This document shows positions 49,056-64,000 of a stretch of DNA of 64,000 bases, piece after piece. The DNA lies in contig NC_069124.1 in NCBI RefSeq assembly GCF_026914265.1, positions 10,506,522-10,570,521 on the forward strand, in the 5' to 3' direction. The number at the start of each line of letters is the position of its first letter. The stretch's first letter is position 1. The translations under genes and the position numbers were made by a program. The notes under the pieces are model-generated. The model saw only the letters and a list, made by a program, of their open reading frames with translations. It was not told the origin of the DNA and did not search any database. This stretch comes from Mya arenaria (lineage: Eukaryota; Mollusca; Bivalvia; Myida; Myidae).

Positions 49056-49515
49056 ATCAAGATGCAAGATGATGTCCACCTACATGTCTTGTGTTCTAGG
49101 GCGACCGACTGGAGGTCCGCGCTCTGTACAGTAGAGACCGAATGGCAGGCATGCAGGTACCAGTTCAATATTGTTTCTTTATCCATCCGCTTTAATCTCT
49201 ATGCAGCTTGTATTTACACCATGTGCTGTGTTATAATATGACAAACCTTCTGGCTAAATATCAATCATAATTGTGTTGATTTAACAACAATGAATATGAC
49301 GCTTAATCGAATTACGATCGCCCTCCATAATTAACACATGCGGGTTGTCATTCATTATAATGTTTTTATCATTCTTTTAAGTTTGGATTAAACTCTAGCC
49401 AGTATTGAAAATGAAAACAAAGATGAGTGGCTTTTAATTTGTTGTAATTTGTGGCGTTCTTGCGGATAACTGTATTCAGTATTGAAGTTACCACAACCAA
49501 GCTTAAAATAGTCTA

Positions 49516-50240
49516 GCCGGACCAGACCAATTCCGGACCAACGGAAACTTCCGTACCGATCCGGAAAAGAAAGTCGGGTATAAAAGACTGGCCAATCTGG
49601 AAGGTGTATTAAATTTATGAAAATATGTATTGTTTTGTTAAGTGCATTTATAATTTCAATACAATTTGTAAACAATGCGTTTTCACGTTGTGAAACAGTT
49701 AAATGTCGTCCGCTTCGTGTTTACTAATTTATATGAAATGATCACTCATTGGTCTCAGATAATGATTACAAATATTTAATACTGTACAAAAGAGACAAAT
49801 TCAAAAGATTATTACTATTTTTAACAGAGTGGTTCCGAGAAATATAGTAAAGTAATTTGCGTCAAAAGTGTAATTGCTTATTGTTTGACTTTTGTACATT
49901 TATTCTGGGAGTAGGCTTTTTATTGGTCCCAGATTAATTTGAACCAAGTTTCTCAAATTGATGTACCTTTCTCTGTATGTTTTTTAATGACTATATATTG
50001 TTCTCAAGGTGTCTATCCAAACATTATGTATCATATATTTAATACTTATATGTAATTAAGCGGTTAATTGTTGTTCGTGTTATTATTATTATTTGGTACG
50101 GAAATGGTCCGATCTGGCCAGTCTTTTAAAAATTATACCCAATCGGTATTCTGACGACTTCCGAACGATTTCCGGACCGGTACCGCTATTTCCGTTGGTC
50201 CGGATTGGTCCGGTCCGGCCAGTCTTTTATACCCAACCTG
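49516..50240. mobile_element. Inverted-repeat element with CCGGACCAA ends
   Basis: The left arm 49516-49547 and right arm 50189-50220 are inverted complements (GCCGGACCAGACCAATTCCG against CGGATTGGTCCGGTCCGGCC). A second inverted pair, GGGTATAAAAGACTGGCCA (49576-49594) and GGCCAGTCTTTTATACCC (50217-50234), overlaps the first, and a further partial copy of it lies near 50107-50150. About 500 bp of interior has no frame of note. A non-autonomous DNA element is the simplest reading. Confidence 0.65.
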
Positions 50241-50885
50241 CAGAATGTTTAGTGGCACTTAACCTATTAAGTTTGGAGTTACTCCCCTTTTGTTCGATTT
50301 ATCAAAACAAATCGCAATATATTTACTGATTTTTGACCTGACTTCTGCAGTTTTGCAAGAAGATTTTGAGTTCTATTAAACAATGAATATAACGTAGAAC
50401 TTCATCAGAATTGAAATGGCTTTCCATCGTCCATCTGTAAAAGGTACCATTTCAGATTAAGCATTCGATTGCAGTTTTGGGATCATATTGTCCTGCAAGT
50501 GCAACATCGTCAACTATTTTGAATGTTAATGTTTCGTGTATTTTTGTATTCTCTGGGAGGACTGTTTCTAAGGGAGATGAATTCGACTTAGTTCTTATAT
50601 GTTCTTGTCAAAAGGAGCAATCAATTGTCCACGAGAAATTATCACTTTTATAGCTATTGGAGAATCTTACTCGTCCTGGCGGATGAGTTCGTCCTGGCGG
50701 ATGAGTGTGATTGGATTGAGTGGATTTTCGAGACCTGGTCCATATCACTGCTAGTACAATAGTGCATGACTCTATTGTTCAGGCATCACATAATTAGAAG
50801 TATTATTGTGCGATGTTGAAACGATGTTGAAAACAAAATAGTCCAACAATATATCCTTTTTTTAACAGACTGCACAAATTGCTAT

Positions 50886-50945
50886 GTGCACCTGTCGGGG
50901 TTCGAACTCACGACATCTCGCTCTGCAGGCAGACACTCTACCACA
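50886..50945 (-). repeat. tRNA-Cys-like SINE head
   Basis: On the minus strand GTGGTAGAGTG (A box) and GAGTTCGAACC (B box) flank an anticodon-like CTGCAGA (GCA). The T stem does not pair properly and no acceptor stem was found, so it is a tRNA-derived repeat rather than a working gene. Confidence 0.5.
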
Positions 50946-50996
50946 TTTCTATAAAAGCTAGCTTTTTAGTGAAACTGTAAAAGTGCGGCTATGGAA

Positions 50997-52845
50997 TTAC
51001 GGACACTACGGACCATGGACATTACGGACCAGACATTACGGACCAGATTTAGGGACACTACGGACCAGATTTAGGGACATTACGGACCATCTTCGGAATC
51101 TTACGGACCATGATTTAAACATATTTTTTTTTATTTAATCACTCATTAGTTTTTAATTTGTTAATAATTACTTGAATATGAGTGCTCAGTTTGACGTTAT
51201 ATCTTCCATAAAACTGTGAAAAATCCCGTGAAGTTCGAATAGGTCAATGGTTCAATATAAAATCTTGTGAAATTCCAAAAGGTGTTAAAGACCTATGCAT
51301 TTATAACAATTATGTGAACAATAATGAACGAAATTTGAAAGATCGGCAGTTAAATCAGTTAAAAGCAACAGAAGAAATATTTTCCAAAACAGTTTATTTC
51401 CCAAAATAAATCGAGCAGAAATATTTTCCAAAACAGTTTATTTACCAAAATAAATCGAGCATATATTAAATAAACGATGTGTGTTTGTTGCAATTCTTGC
51501 AAACTGATGTTTAAAACTGGCAATTTCTGTTGCCTTAATTAGTGTTTATTAGTTATAATGTATGTACCCGTAATTATCGGCGGTATATTACAAAAGAAAC
51601 AAACCTTATACTGACAACCTTTAATTGGCAATCATAAAAGTGTGGAAACCCATTGTAACGGCGCACTTTCACTGAACCCACGGCACAATACACAATCCGA
51701 CTGGTAGGTTACAGTGCCATTTATCATTTTGGCTCAGATTTAGCGGAAAATGAGGTTATGGCATGTTGACATTAAAAACCAGTCGAGTGTAATTCAGTGA
51801 TCTTGTTCAAACGTAAGTAAAAAAAGTTAAAGGTTATACTTTTGGTTTGGACACTAAAAAAAGTCAAAGAATTCGCAGTCAAGACGGAAGCCTATACTTC
51901 AGTAATTCCAACAGTATTTTAAGAAAACTTCAAAATTGATCCGGAATTAGGCAACTGCCCAGTATATGCAACTGCAACCTATCTTTGTAAAAATCGGAGC
52001 TGCAACCTATCATTTTCTTTTCGTTCTCATATCTTTTAAAATCATTAATATATTTGTTCACAAATACCCGTACCTGTTATATTTAAACAAAACTTAAGTG
52101 TTTTATGCGATTTTCCCGAACTTTTATCTCATTTTCTACTAAATCTGAGCCAAAATGATAAATGGAAGTGAAACCTACCAGTCGGATTGTGTACATGTTG
52201 GAAACATTGCAGAACTGTTCTCGAAAGCGGTATCAGTTTCAAGGAAAATATGGATATGTAAATACACACTAGGTAGGTAGGCATATGATAGGCTATGTTT
52301 AAATTCCAAGAAACTATCATAATTATAGGTATTACGTTGATTTTCGTCGAGTCGAGCGTTTTGGTGACGCCATCTTGCACTGAAACCAACCATTTGGTCA
52401 CTGACTGAACCTTTCAATTAAAACAGATGAAACGGAAAACAAACAAATATGACGATTTTAAGTTTATTTCAGAAAGCAATCGATCACATATGAAAACATT
52501 AATATTCACATTTACAATTATAGGATAGACACATATTTCGTTCATTATTATTCAAATTATTATAATATTTTATTAAAAATACATTGATGTTTAACATTGG
52601 ATTTCCTGGGATTTTTCAGTTACATTAAAGATAATTGTCATACTGAGCACTAATATTCAAGTATTTATTAACAAATTTAAGACCAATGAGTGAATAAATT
52701 AAAAAAAAATGTTTAAAAACATTATAAATGATGGTCCGTAAGTTTCTGAAGATGGTCCGTATTGTCCATAAATCTGGTCCGTAGTGTCCCTAAATCTGGT
52801 CCGTAATGTCTGGTCCGTAATGTCCATGGTCCGTAGTGTCCGTGA
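50997..52845. mobile_element. 1.85-kb foldback element with GGACCA-repeat ends
   Basis: The ends are arrays of ACGGACCA-type units (51000-51110; complement at 52730-52843) that match each other in inverted order. The inversion continues inward: CTTGAATATGAGTGCTCAGT (about 51173) pairs with ACTGAGCACTAATATTCAAG (about 52642). Another inverted pair (ACAATCCGACTGGTAGGT near 51694, ACCTACCAGTCGGATTGTG near 52176) lies closer to the centre. All pairs share a centre near 51,930, so almost the whole element is one imperfect palindrome. No transposase frame. Confidence 0.85.
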
Positions 52846-54038
52846 CCCCGGCTATGTACACATCAAATATCTGGTTACACATTCCTCCTCCATTTTGAAA
52901 TTTGTCCTGAAATTTTGGAGACAAAGATCAATTTGCAATGACCTTCAGGCTAATCCTGCAACACAGGCCCCACAACAATCTCTTACTCTGCAGACGGAAA
53001 CTACTGAGTTGCTTTAAAAAAACTAGCTCCATAGCGAGACAGTATTAAGTGCTGCTATATACATATATATATGGAATACCCAGTAACATAATGTAATTTA
53101 TTATTTAACTTATTTTCTAAGTGATTCAAACCCACAATGTATATAATAAAAGGGTTATTAAGTAGAAGTTTTGCATTTTTATCTGAACATTTGTATTCAT
53201 ATCTGCTTGAGTCAAATTCAACTGTCAGAATCATGTTAACTGGTAATACATTACCTGGTCAATGATTTTTTTACATGTTGAAATGTGTATTCTGATGTGT
53301 TTCATGTTAATTTCAATGCAATCATCTCTGCTTGGCTCCATTTTTTGAGATATTTTTTATGATTAAAATGCCTGTTATAATGTACTCTCCTGCAGGGCTT
53401 CTAAAAACTGACAATTTGCCAGTCTCGACCGATTTTGATCACGATAGACTGAATTCAGAAAAAAATCGGTCTGAAATGTGTTAATTTTTTTTATTGATAT
53501 AATTTATTAAACAATATGAATATCTTTTAATTAAAGTAATTATTATTTATTCTTTAATGAGTAGTTTCATCAGAAAACTATCATATACAACTATTTATTA
53601 TTTCACTATGGCAAAATTTGAAATCTGTGTTTAGAGTGAACTGAACTATTCCAAAATACTTGATTTTTTTGTAATTTACGCAATTTTGTCTGTAAAAATC
53701 TTCATTATAACAAGACCCACAGGCGCATGTATCCTATGGCAGACTGGTGACGATAGGAGGACACAGGTGTATATCGATATCACCTGAGCATTGGCAGGTT
53801 ACTGAACAGACTATCTAAAATATTGTTTGGATAACTATGCTTGATGCAAATAAGCGTTGTGTATGCAGTTTAATTGTAAGAATGACCATTCTTAATTTCC
53901 ATAAACATAATAAAGTACCTCAGAAAAAAATCCAGTACAGGCAAATAGTTATTTAAAAGAATGTAAAATTCTTAAGTCATCTTGCACGAAAGCGTATCTC
54001 ATTTAAGCGTACAAATGTTATAATGTTCACTTTTGCAG
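52846..54038. other. 5' flank or intron upstream of DCAF12; first exon not found
   Basis: The N-terminal coding exon of DCAF12 must lie upstream of 54039 and end in phase 1. I read both this stretch and the sequence back to FEM1 without finding a convincing basic, RKRK-like first exon. A short repeat-like patch (53715-53810) was seen. Confidence 0.4.
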
Positions 54039-58635
<4,597 letters not shown>

Positions 58636-59180
58636 GAATAAATTGGGTCAAGTGCTGTAAAAACAATTGATTTTGTCATGTTTTATGTTCATGTAAAGTA
58701 CATGCTAATTATATGGATATTGAAAAACATTGGGCGGATAGTTGACGATTTTTGTGGGCTTAAATAGACACTTTTGTCCACTTAAATGAACTGTGTATAA
58801 TTTCACTTTGGTCAGAAAACCATGTTTTTACATGATCATAAAGGTTGGAAAAAGACTACCATAGAAATTGAATGTTTACAGTATCTTGCATATTATAGTC
58901 CCGATATTCATAAGGGTAAATTTTAAGGGCATTTCAATGATGACTGTAAATTGTCTTCTTGATGGCTGTAATTTCGAAAAGTGAATATATTTAAAGGGTG
59001 ATTTTAAAGTGAATATACTGTGTTCATCTTAGAGTTATAATGGTGTACAAGATATGGACTTGTGGATACCTTAGTTGATAGTGGATTCATCATTTGGCCC
59101 AGTTTAGCAAGTTGCACCATAAATGGATCAGTTGTTGGGCATAGTTGAAAGTATCTAGTTGTATATTTGTGCAGTAAAAA
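58636..59180 (+). other. DCAF12 3' UTR
   Basis: Sequence following the stop codon. AATAAA occurs within ten bases of the stop, too close to be the likely cleavage signal. Further AATAAA candidates lie far downstream (62822, about 63753), so the 3' UTR may be long and include the arrays that follow. Confidence 0.4.
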
Positions 59181-59661
59181 GGGACTCTTTATTTGACTGT
59201 ATATTTGTGCAGTTAAAGGGACTCTTTATTTGACTGTATATTTGTGCAGTTAAAGGGACTCTTTATTTGACTGTATATTTGTGCAGTTAAAGGGACTCTT
59301 TATTTGACTGTATATTTGTGCAGTTAAAGGGACTCTTTATTTGACTGTATATTTGTGCAGTTAAAGGGACTCTTTATTTGACTGTATATTTGTGCAGTTA
59401 AAGGGACTCTTTATTTGACTGTATATTTGTGCAGTTAAAGGGACTCTTTATTTGACTGTATATTTGTGCTGTTAAAGGGACTCTTTATTTGACTGTATAT
59501 TTGTGCAGTTAAAGGGACTCTTTATTTGACTGTATATTTGTGCAGTTAAAGGGACTCTTTATTTGACTGTATATTTGTGCAGTTAAAGGGACTCTTTATT
59601 TGACTGTATATTTGTGCTGTTAAAGGGACTCTTTATTTGACTGTATATTTGTGCAGTTAAA
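59181..59661. repeat. Homogeneous 37-bp array downstream of DCAF12
   Basis: Exactly 13 units of 37 bp, each starting GGGACTCTTTATTTGACTG; 13 x 37 equals the 481-bp span. Units are identical except for two carrying GTGCTG in place of GTGCAG. Such uniformity points to very recent expansion or ongoing homogenisation. Confidence 0.95.
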
Positions 59662-60078
59662 GGGACTGATTTTATGTATTATAGGGTCAGACATCGGAAA
59701 GGGTTAGCAATGCCATTAAAAATTGATGACTATAGGCTTGGATTTGTTCAAATGAGTATGTGCCATTTGTCTATTGGTGTCTGATCATGAAAGTAAGTAA
59801 ACTAAATTTAAAACAAAACCATAAAATCTGCGAACAAGTCCCTTTCAAACTGGCACATGTTCTTGTCTTTCATTATTGAATTTTAGTGATCACATGTTAA
59901 AACTGAAATTGTGATACATGTATATAGTATTGAGAAAGCATTTTAGCACATACATTTGTCTAACCTCTTTGATTGGTGTAGTTGAACATGCAATTTATCT
60001 TGCACAGATTTTTAAATTGTGCACTGACCGTGCTATATTTTTATTGGATGGGAAAATATCTATCATTCTGTGTTACTC

Positions 60079-60412
60079 ATTTTACAGTTCTATACAGGTC
60101 TGTAACATTTTACAGTTCTATACATTTCTGTAACAATTTACAGTTCTAAACAGTTCTGTAACATTTTACAGTTCTATACGGTTCTGTAACATTTTACAGT
60201 TCTAAACGGTTCTGTAACATTTTACAGTTCTAAACGGTTCTGTAACATTTTACAGTTCTATATGGTTCTGTAGCATTTTACAGTTCTATACAGTTCTGTA
60301 ACATTTTACAGTTCTATACAGTTCTGTAACATTTTACATTTCAATACATTTCTGTAACATTTAACAGTTCTATACAGTTCAGTAACATTTTACAGTTCAA
60401 TACAGTTCTGAA
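60079..60412. repeat. 28-bp array with TTTTACAG motif
   Basis: About 12 units of 28 bp, each containing AACATTTTACAGTTCTA. Variation between units is moderate, so it is older than the 37-bp array. The TTTTACAG in every unit looks like a 3' splice site, but the array is downstream of the DCAF12 stop and no exon follows. Confidence 0.9.
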
Positions 60413-61089
60413 ACCTTTTTAAGAAGCAATTATTTCAGTATGTTTGAGAAACACTTTCATTTTTTCAATATTTTAATCAACTCTCCACAATGAACTTAAT
60501 TATTTAGCATGTATTTGTTGTTGTTGAAAAACTTGAGCTATAATGTATTCATATCCTTGATGTCAGCAGTTTTGGCATTTTGTCCAAACTTAAATACTGG
60601 CTTTGTTGCAAAACCAGAAGTGTTAACTTGAAACAGTGAGTACACATGCTTACATTGACAATGGGTTGCAACTCTGATGGCTCTTGTTTAATTATTTTTG
60701 AGTTATATCCCTGGAACAGCTGTGAATAAGAAGACATGAGCACTGACATTCACTGTGCTGTGCTCTTTGCAAAACTGGAATAAGGTTTTAGAAATATTCT
60801 AATGAAAACTTGTGGGGTGATTTTATAGAATTCTATCATTTCTTTCTTTGTTATGACTAAGTCAATAATGTCATGTAGTATTTCATCATTTATTTGTTAA
60901 ACAGTACCATTTTATGACCATGTACATGTATAGTAAATTTGTTATGTATATATTTTGAAGTGTTAGTATTTGTTATTGGTAGTATTTCAGCTACCTGTGA
61001 CTATCAGCAAGCATCAATGAACATTTTTTAATGAAATTTGATACTATATATGGCTATTCTTTATTAAATGTCTCAACATTATGATAATA

Positions 61090-61425
61090 GTTTTCTAGAG
61101 GTATAGGTGTCTACCTCACACCTCAGTGATTGTGTGTTCCATACCCCCCAGTGCGAGAGTGATTTAGTAGTATAATGTCAACCTCTTAAACCAGAGGTCA
61201 TGAGCCCCACCAGTGCGAGAGTGGTCTAGTGGTGTAGGTAACTGCCTCTCAGCCCAGAGCTCATGCGTTCAACCTGCACCTGTTTAAAAGCTAGTGATAT
61301 AGGTGTCTGCCTGTCACCTCAGAGATCGTGTGTTTGATCCACACCAGGTCGACAGTGGTCTTGTGGTAAAGGTGTCCGCATCTTACCTGGAGGTTATATG
61401 CTCCATCCCGGCTAGAGGAACATTC
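61090..61425 (+). repeat. Tandem array of five tRNA-like units
   Basis: Five successive units of about 60-70 bp. Each has an A-box-like GTGGTCTAGTGGTGTAGGT or variant, then CTGCCT-C--CC-AGAG, then a B-box-like GTTCAACC / GTTTGATCC / GCTCCATCC. The third unit (about 61210-61280) is the best preserved. A non-tRNA tail (61425-61560) contains 'ctaggaaacagactcaaacatg'. This resembles the head of a tRNA-derived SINE repeated in tandem. None forms a clean cloverleaf, so no working tRNA gene is claimed. Confidence 0.65.
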
Positions 61426-61789
61426 TCTTGGTTTCTCAAGGACACAGTACTTGTTTCTGTCTAGGAAACAGACTCAAACATGATTCATATAAGTTCTCAG
61501 CTGCCGTCACAATCAACCTCATGTAATAAAATAAGTATTCACTAACTAATCGGTTAATCTGAGTTTAAGTCCTTCGCATTCTTGTACACCAGCGCGATAA
61601 TACTATGCATACGACAGATCTATTATTTTTAAAACTCTGATGAATGAGAATGGTCATTCGAAGACCAGTTTGTATTTTCTGTTTTAATTAATCATAAATA
61701 AATTGTACAAATATGCCATTTTGAACTGTATAGATAACATTAAGTACTGTTTAATGATACAAAAATGTCTTGACTAAAGTTCCAATGGA

Positions 61790-62110
61790 ATTTGTGTTAG
61801 TTTAGTTTTGAGTTTGGTATAAACCTTTGTGCAATGGACTACCTTGCAGTTTTTGTAGCCTACATAGCATGGCAGACACAGGCATTGCTTTGTCCGGTGG
61901 CGTGGTCAGAAGATGACCCCCTTTTAATTTTGCTGTCAGTAGGTGAAAGGGCATGGTTATGGTGATATTTATAGAAAAATGATTATCACTTTTGCTTCTG
62001 ATCAATAACTTTTGAACGATTTGGTTAAGGCCTTTCAAACTCGGCATAAACATTGGTCAGGTCAGTAGATGACCACTACTGCATGATTTGGGGGACAATA
62101 TATCAAAGCT
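61790..62110. repeat. Dispersed repeat patch
   Basis: Phrases such as 'aaggcctttcaaactcggcataaacattggtcagg-cagtagatgacc' belong to the same class as the 23.0-kb and 63.8-kb patches. The minus-strand frame at 61802-62053 is a by-product. Confidence 0.55.
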
Positions 62111-62162
62111 GGAGGTCATGATCACCTGTATTAGAAAAATTATTGGTGCTCCGAACAAGTGA

Positions 62163-62233
62163 TACATCAGAATCGACACATCAGAATCGACACATCATAA
62201 TCAACACATCATAATCAACACGTCAAAATCACG
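62163..62233. repeat. 14-bp short tandem repeat
   Basis: Five copies of ATCAGAATCGACAC or ATCATAATCAACAC in a row, with the last degraded. Directly downstream of a dispersed repeat patch. Confidence 0.85.
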
Positions 62234-63794
62234 GAATTATAGATATATATCAGGTCTAAATTGATTTTATATTCAGCATATCATCTGCAAAACCCACCAA
62301 AAGAACAGTTTTCAAAAGTGCAACTATAACAAAAAAAGAAAAGAAATCTTCAAAAATTAGATAAGAATCAAATGATTTATGAAGCTTATTAAACTAATAT
62401 TATTGTTGTTAATTATTGAGGCTTTGTGGAACCATTGGTATTTAATGATGATATTTCAAGCCATGTTATGGGCATTATCTGTTTATTTTATGATTATTTT
62501 TGAGTTATGTGTATGGCAATTTCCAATTCATTTCTCAACTAGCTAGATACATCGTAGATTAAACAAAAACAAGGGCTGTAAAAGGTAGCAATCTTGTTTA
62601 AATGTTATTCTTCTCTTCCGTTCAGCTTGCTTTTTTTTTTAAACTTCTTAGAAGTGGTAAATTGAATTATCAATGTAATAAACATCCAGGCTGTAAGCTT
62701 CATTATATAAATTACAATAGACTGTTGTTATGTTACTCTTCCATGCAGATAATTGTGAGCTTTTTGCCCAATTATGGAAATCATTACTGTTTATTGTCTG
62801 TATGTTCAGGTCAACCTAAACAATAAAACAGTTTGTAAGTACTAAAATGTATGGGTTAATACAAATATAGCCAACTCCCTCTCCATAAAAAAGAAATATC
62901 ATTTTATTGGCAGCCATCCGGTCAGTTGTTAAGTTTTCCATGATGTTGCAGTATAGAAAACTAAGAAAAGTTATAGCTTACCTGTTTTTTAGCTGGTCAG
63001 TTTTCTTAATATTAAAAGTTGAGGTATTTTCATAGCACTGGAGTGAAGGTTAATCATCTACTTTTATTTTTAGTGTAACTATTAAAGATACTTCTATTTG
63101 CAAATGAACGTAGCCTTTAAGGTTTTGCAGCATTAAATGATCAATGCTATAAACAATTGTTAAAACTGTTCTTCAAAGAAAAAGAATTGAGTTATTTTGA
63201 TAGCTATTTTGGTGCTAACAAAAACAGACAAGCGAGTTTTGTTTCATGGTCCTCTTGTTACCTTCCATTTTTAAAACAGATAATTTACAAATGAAATTTT
63301 TGAAAAATGTTCAGTTTTTCTATTGTTTTCATGGAATGAAGAAAATGATAGGCTAAAAGAATAAAAGTAGAGTCAATATTTTTTTTAATATTGTCTCATG
63401 ATATGTTTTTATTTACTTCATTTAAACCAATGTATTTTTCTTTAAATCACATAAGTTATTGAATGCAGAGGACTTGAGTACATATTTATGTATGTAGGCC
63501 TATGTAGGGTGTTAAGTTGTCTAATGCAATTGTTGTTTGGTATTATGTTCATGTGATTTGTCACAAATGTATAACTGGATTTATAACTTGGATCAAATGC
63601 TTAGGTTTAGTTAAGTCATGCCTTCTAATGTGGATTTTCCATACAAATGCTTCATTTTTTTCATAAATGTAATTTATGTTGTTACATTGTAGTACATGTA
63701 GGATTAAATGAATGTCCTTTTGTGCTCAAATTGTTAAAAGCTTATTTCCCAAAATAAAATTATTATGCTGACTTTTGTTTTTGTAATATTTATG
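62234..63794. other. AT-rich sequence, no supported gene
   Basis: No exon or conserved frame found. The frame at 62602-62826 has no family features. AATAAA at 62822 and about 63753 could end a long DCAF12 transcript. Confidence 0.35.
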
Positions 63795-64000
63795 CCCCCC
63801 CCTTCGAAAAAGAGGGGTATATTACTTTGCACATGTCAGTCGGTCGGTCGTAGGTCGGTCGGTCCGTCGGTAGACCAAAGATTGTCCGAGTGATAGCTCA
63901 ACAATGCCTTGACGTATGGTCATCAAACTTGACATGAAGATAGGGCCTGACCAGTAGATGACCCCTATTGATTTTAGGGGTCATAGGGTCAAGGTGATAG
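63795..64000 (+). repeat. Dispersed repeat patch, cut by window end
   Basis: It starts with a small hairpin (CCCCCCCTTCG ... GAGGGG), then a GTCGGTCGGTC run, then 'gtcatcaaacttgacatgaagatagggcctgaccagtagatgacccctattg-tttta-gggtcatagggtcaaggtga'. It has the same architecture as the patch at 23016 (hairpin, GTCCGTC run, monomers). A piece of the same monomer ('gaccagtagatga-ccctattg') occurs in ZSWIM2 intron 6 near 18345-18415. Confidence 0.75.

Noticed and set aside
50886-50945. Possible functional tRNA-Cys on the minus strand
   Set aside because: A and B boxes and a GCA anticodon are visible, but the T stem is mispaired and no acceptor stem was found.
52425-52470. ATGAAACGGAAAACAAACAA as a basic DCAF12 start
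   Set aside because: Lies inside the arm of the 1.85-kb foldback element and has no suitable donor in the right phase.
60079-60412. Regular 28-bp array considered as a CRISPR-like array or as a run of splice acceptors
   Set aside because: There are no spacers between units and the DNA is eukaryotic. No exon follows the TTTTACAG sites.

Overview
The window is animal nuclear DNA. It is AT-rich, its genes are split by many introns with GT/AG ends, and it carries many foldback elements, minisatellites and dispersed repeats. The repeat patches built on phrases such as 'caaacttggt' and 'ggtcaaaggtcaaggtcg', together with the gene content, suggest a lophotrochozoan, most likely a bivalve mollusc. 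That is an inference from pattern; no species can be named.

Layout. At the left edge a short first coding exon on the minus strand (1143-1226) resembles TFPT/INO80F. Next comes an inverted-repeat element rich in TCGTGCGCACGA palindromes (1460-2670). Beside it sits a whole-looking Ty3/gypsy LTR element on the minus strand (2685-11714) whose two 520-bp LTRs read as identical. A fragment with SGNH-hydrolase features lies at about 13618-14079. ZSWIM2 follows on the plus strand (14837-24802): I could join 13 exons in frame into an 828-residue protein with SWIM, RING, ZZ and RING domains. A CpG-rich 23-bp minisatellite with higher-order structure covers about 27.35-28.86 kb. A four-exon plus-strand gene for a 295-residue basic, proline-rich protein lies at 31307-35238. 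A two-exon FEM1A/C orthologue is on the minus strand (42489-46957, 622 residues). DCAF12 is on the plus strand (54039-58635), complete except for its N-terminal exon(s). The right end holds several tandem arrays and tRNA-like repeats.

How the genes relate. Three of the five genes belong to ubiquitin ligation: ZSWIM2 is a RING-type E3, FEM1 is a CUL2 substrate receptor and DCAF12 is a CUL4-DDB1 substrate receptor. FEM1 and DCAF12 families are both known to read C-terminal degrons, and here they are divergent neighbours. Co-regulation is not shown by the sequence.

Most unusual observation. Two unrelated genes each carry a tandem array that begins inside an exon and repeats the exon's 3' end together with its 5' splice site. 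In ZSWIM2 intron 5 there are 18 units of about 37 bp, 13 of which keep GTRAGT. In intron 3 of the four-exon gene there are about five units of 104-119 bp. Splice donors have therefore been copied in series downstream of the real one in both genes.
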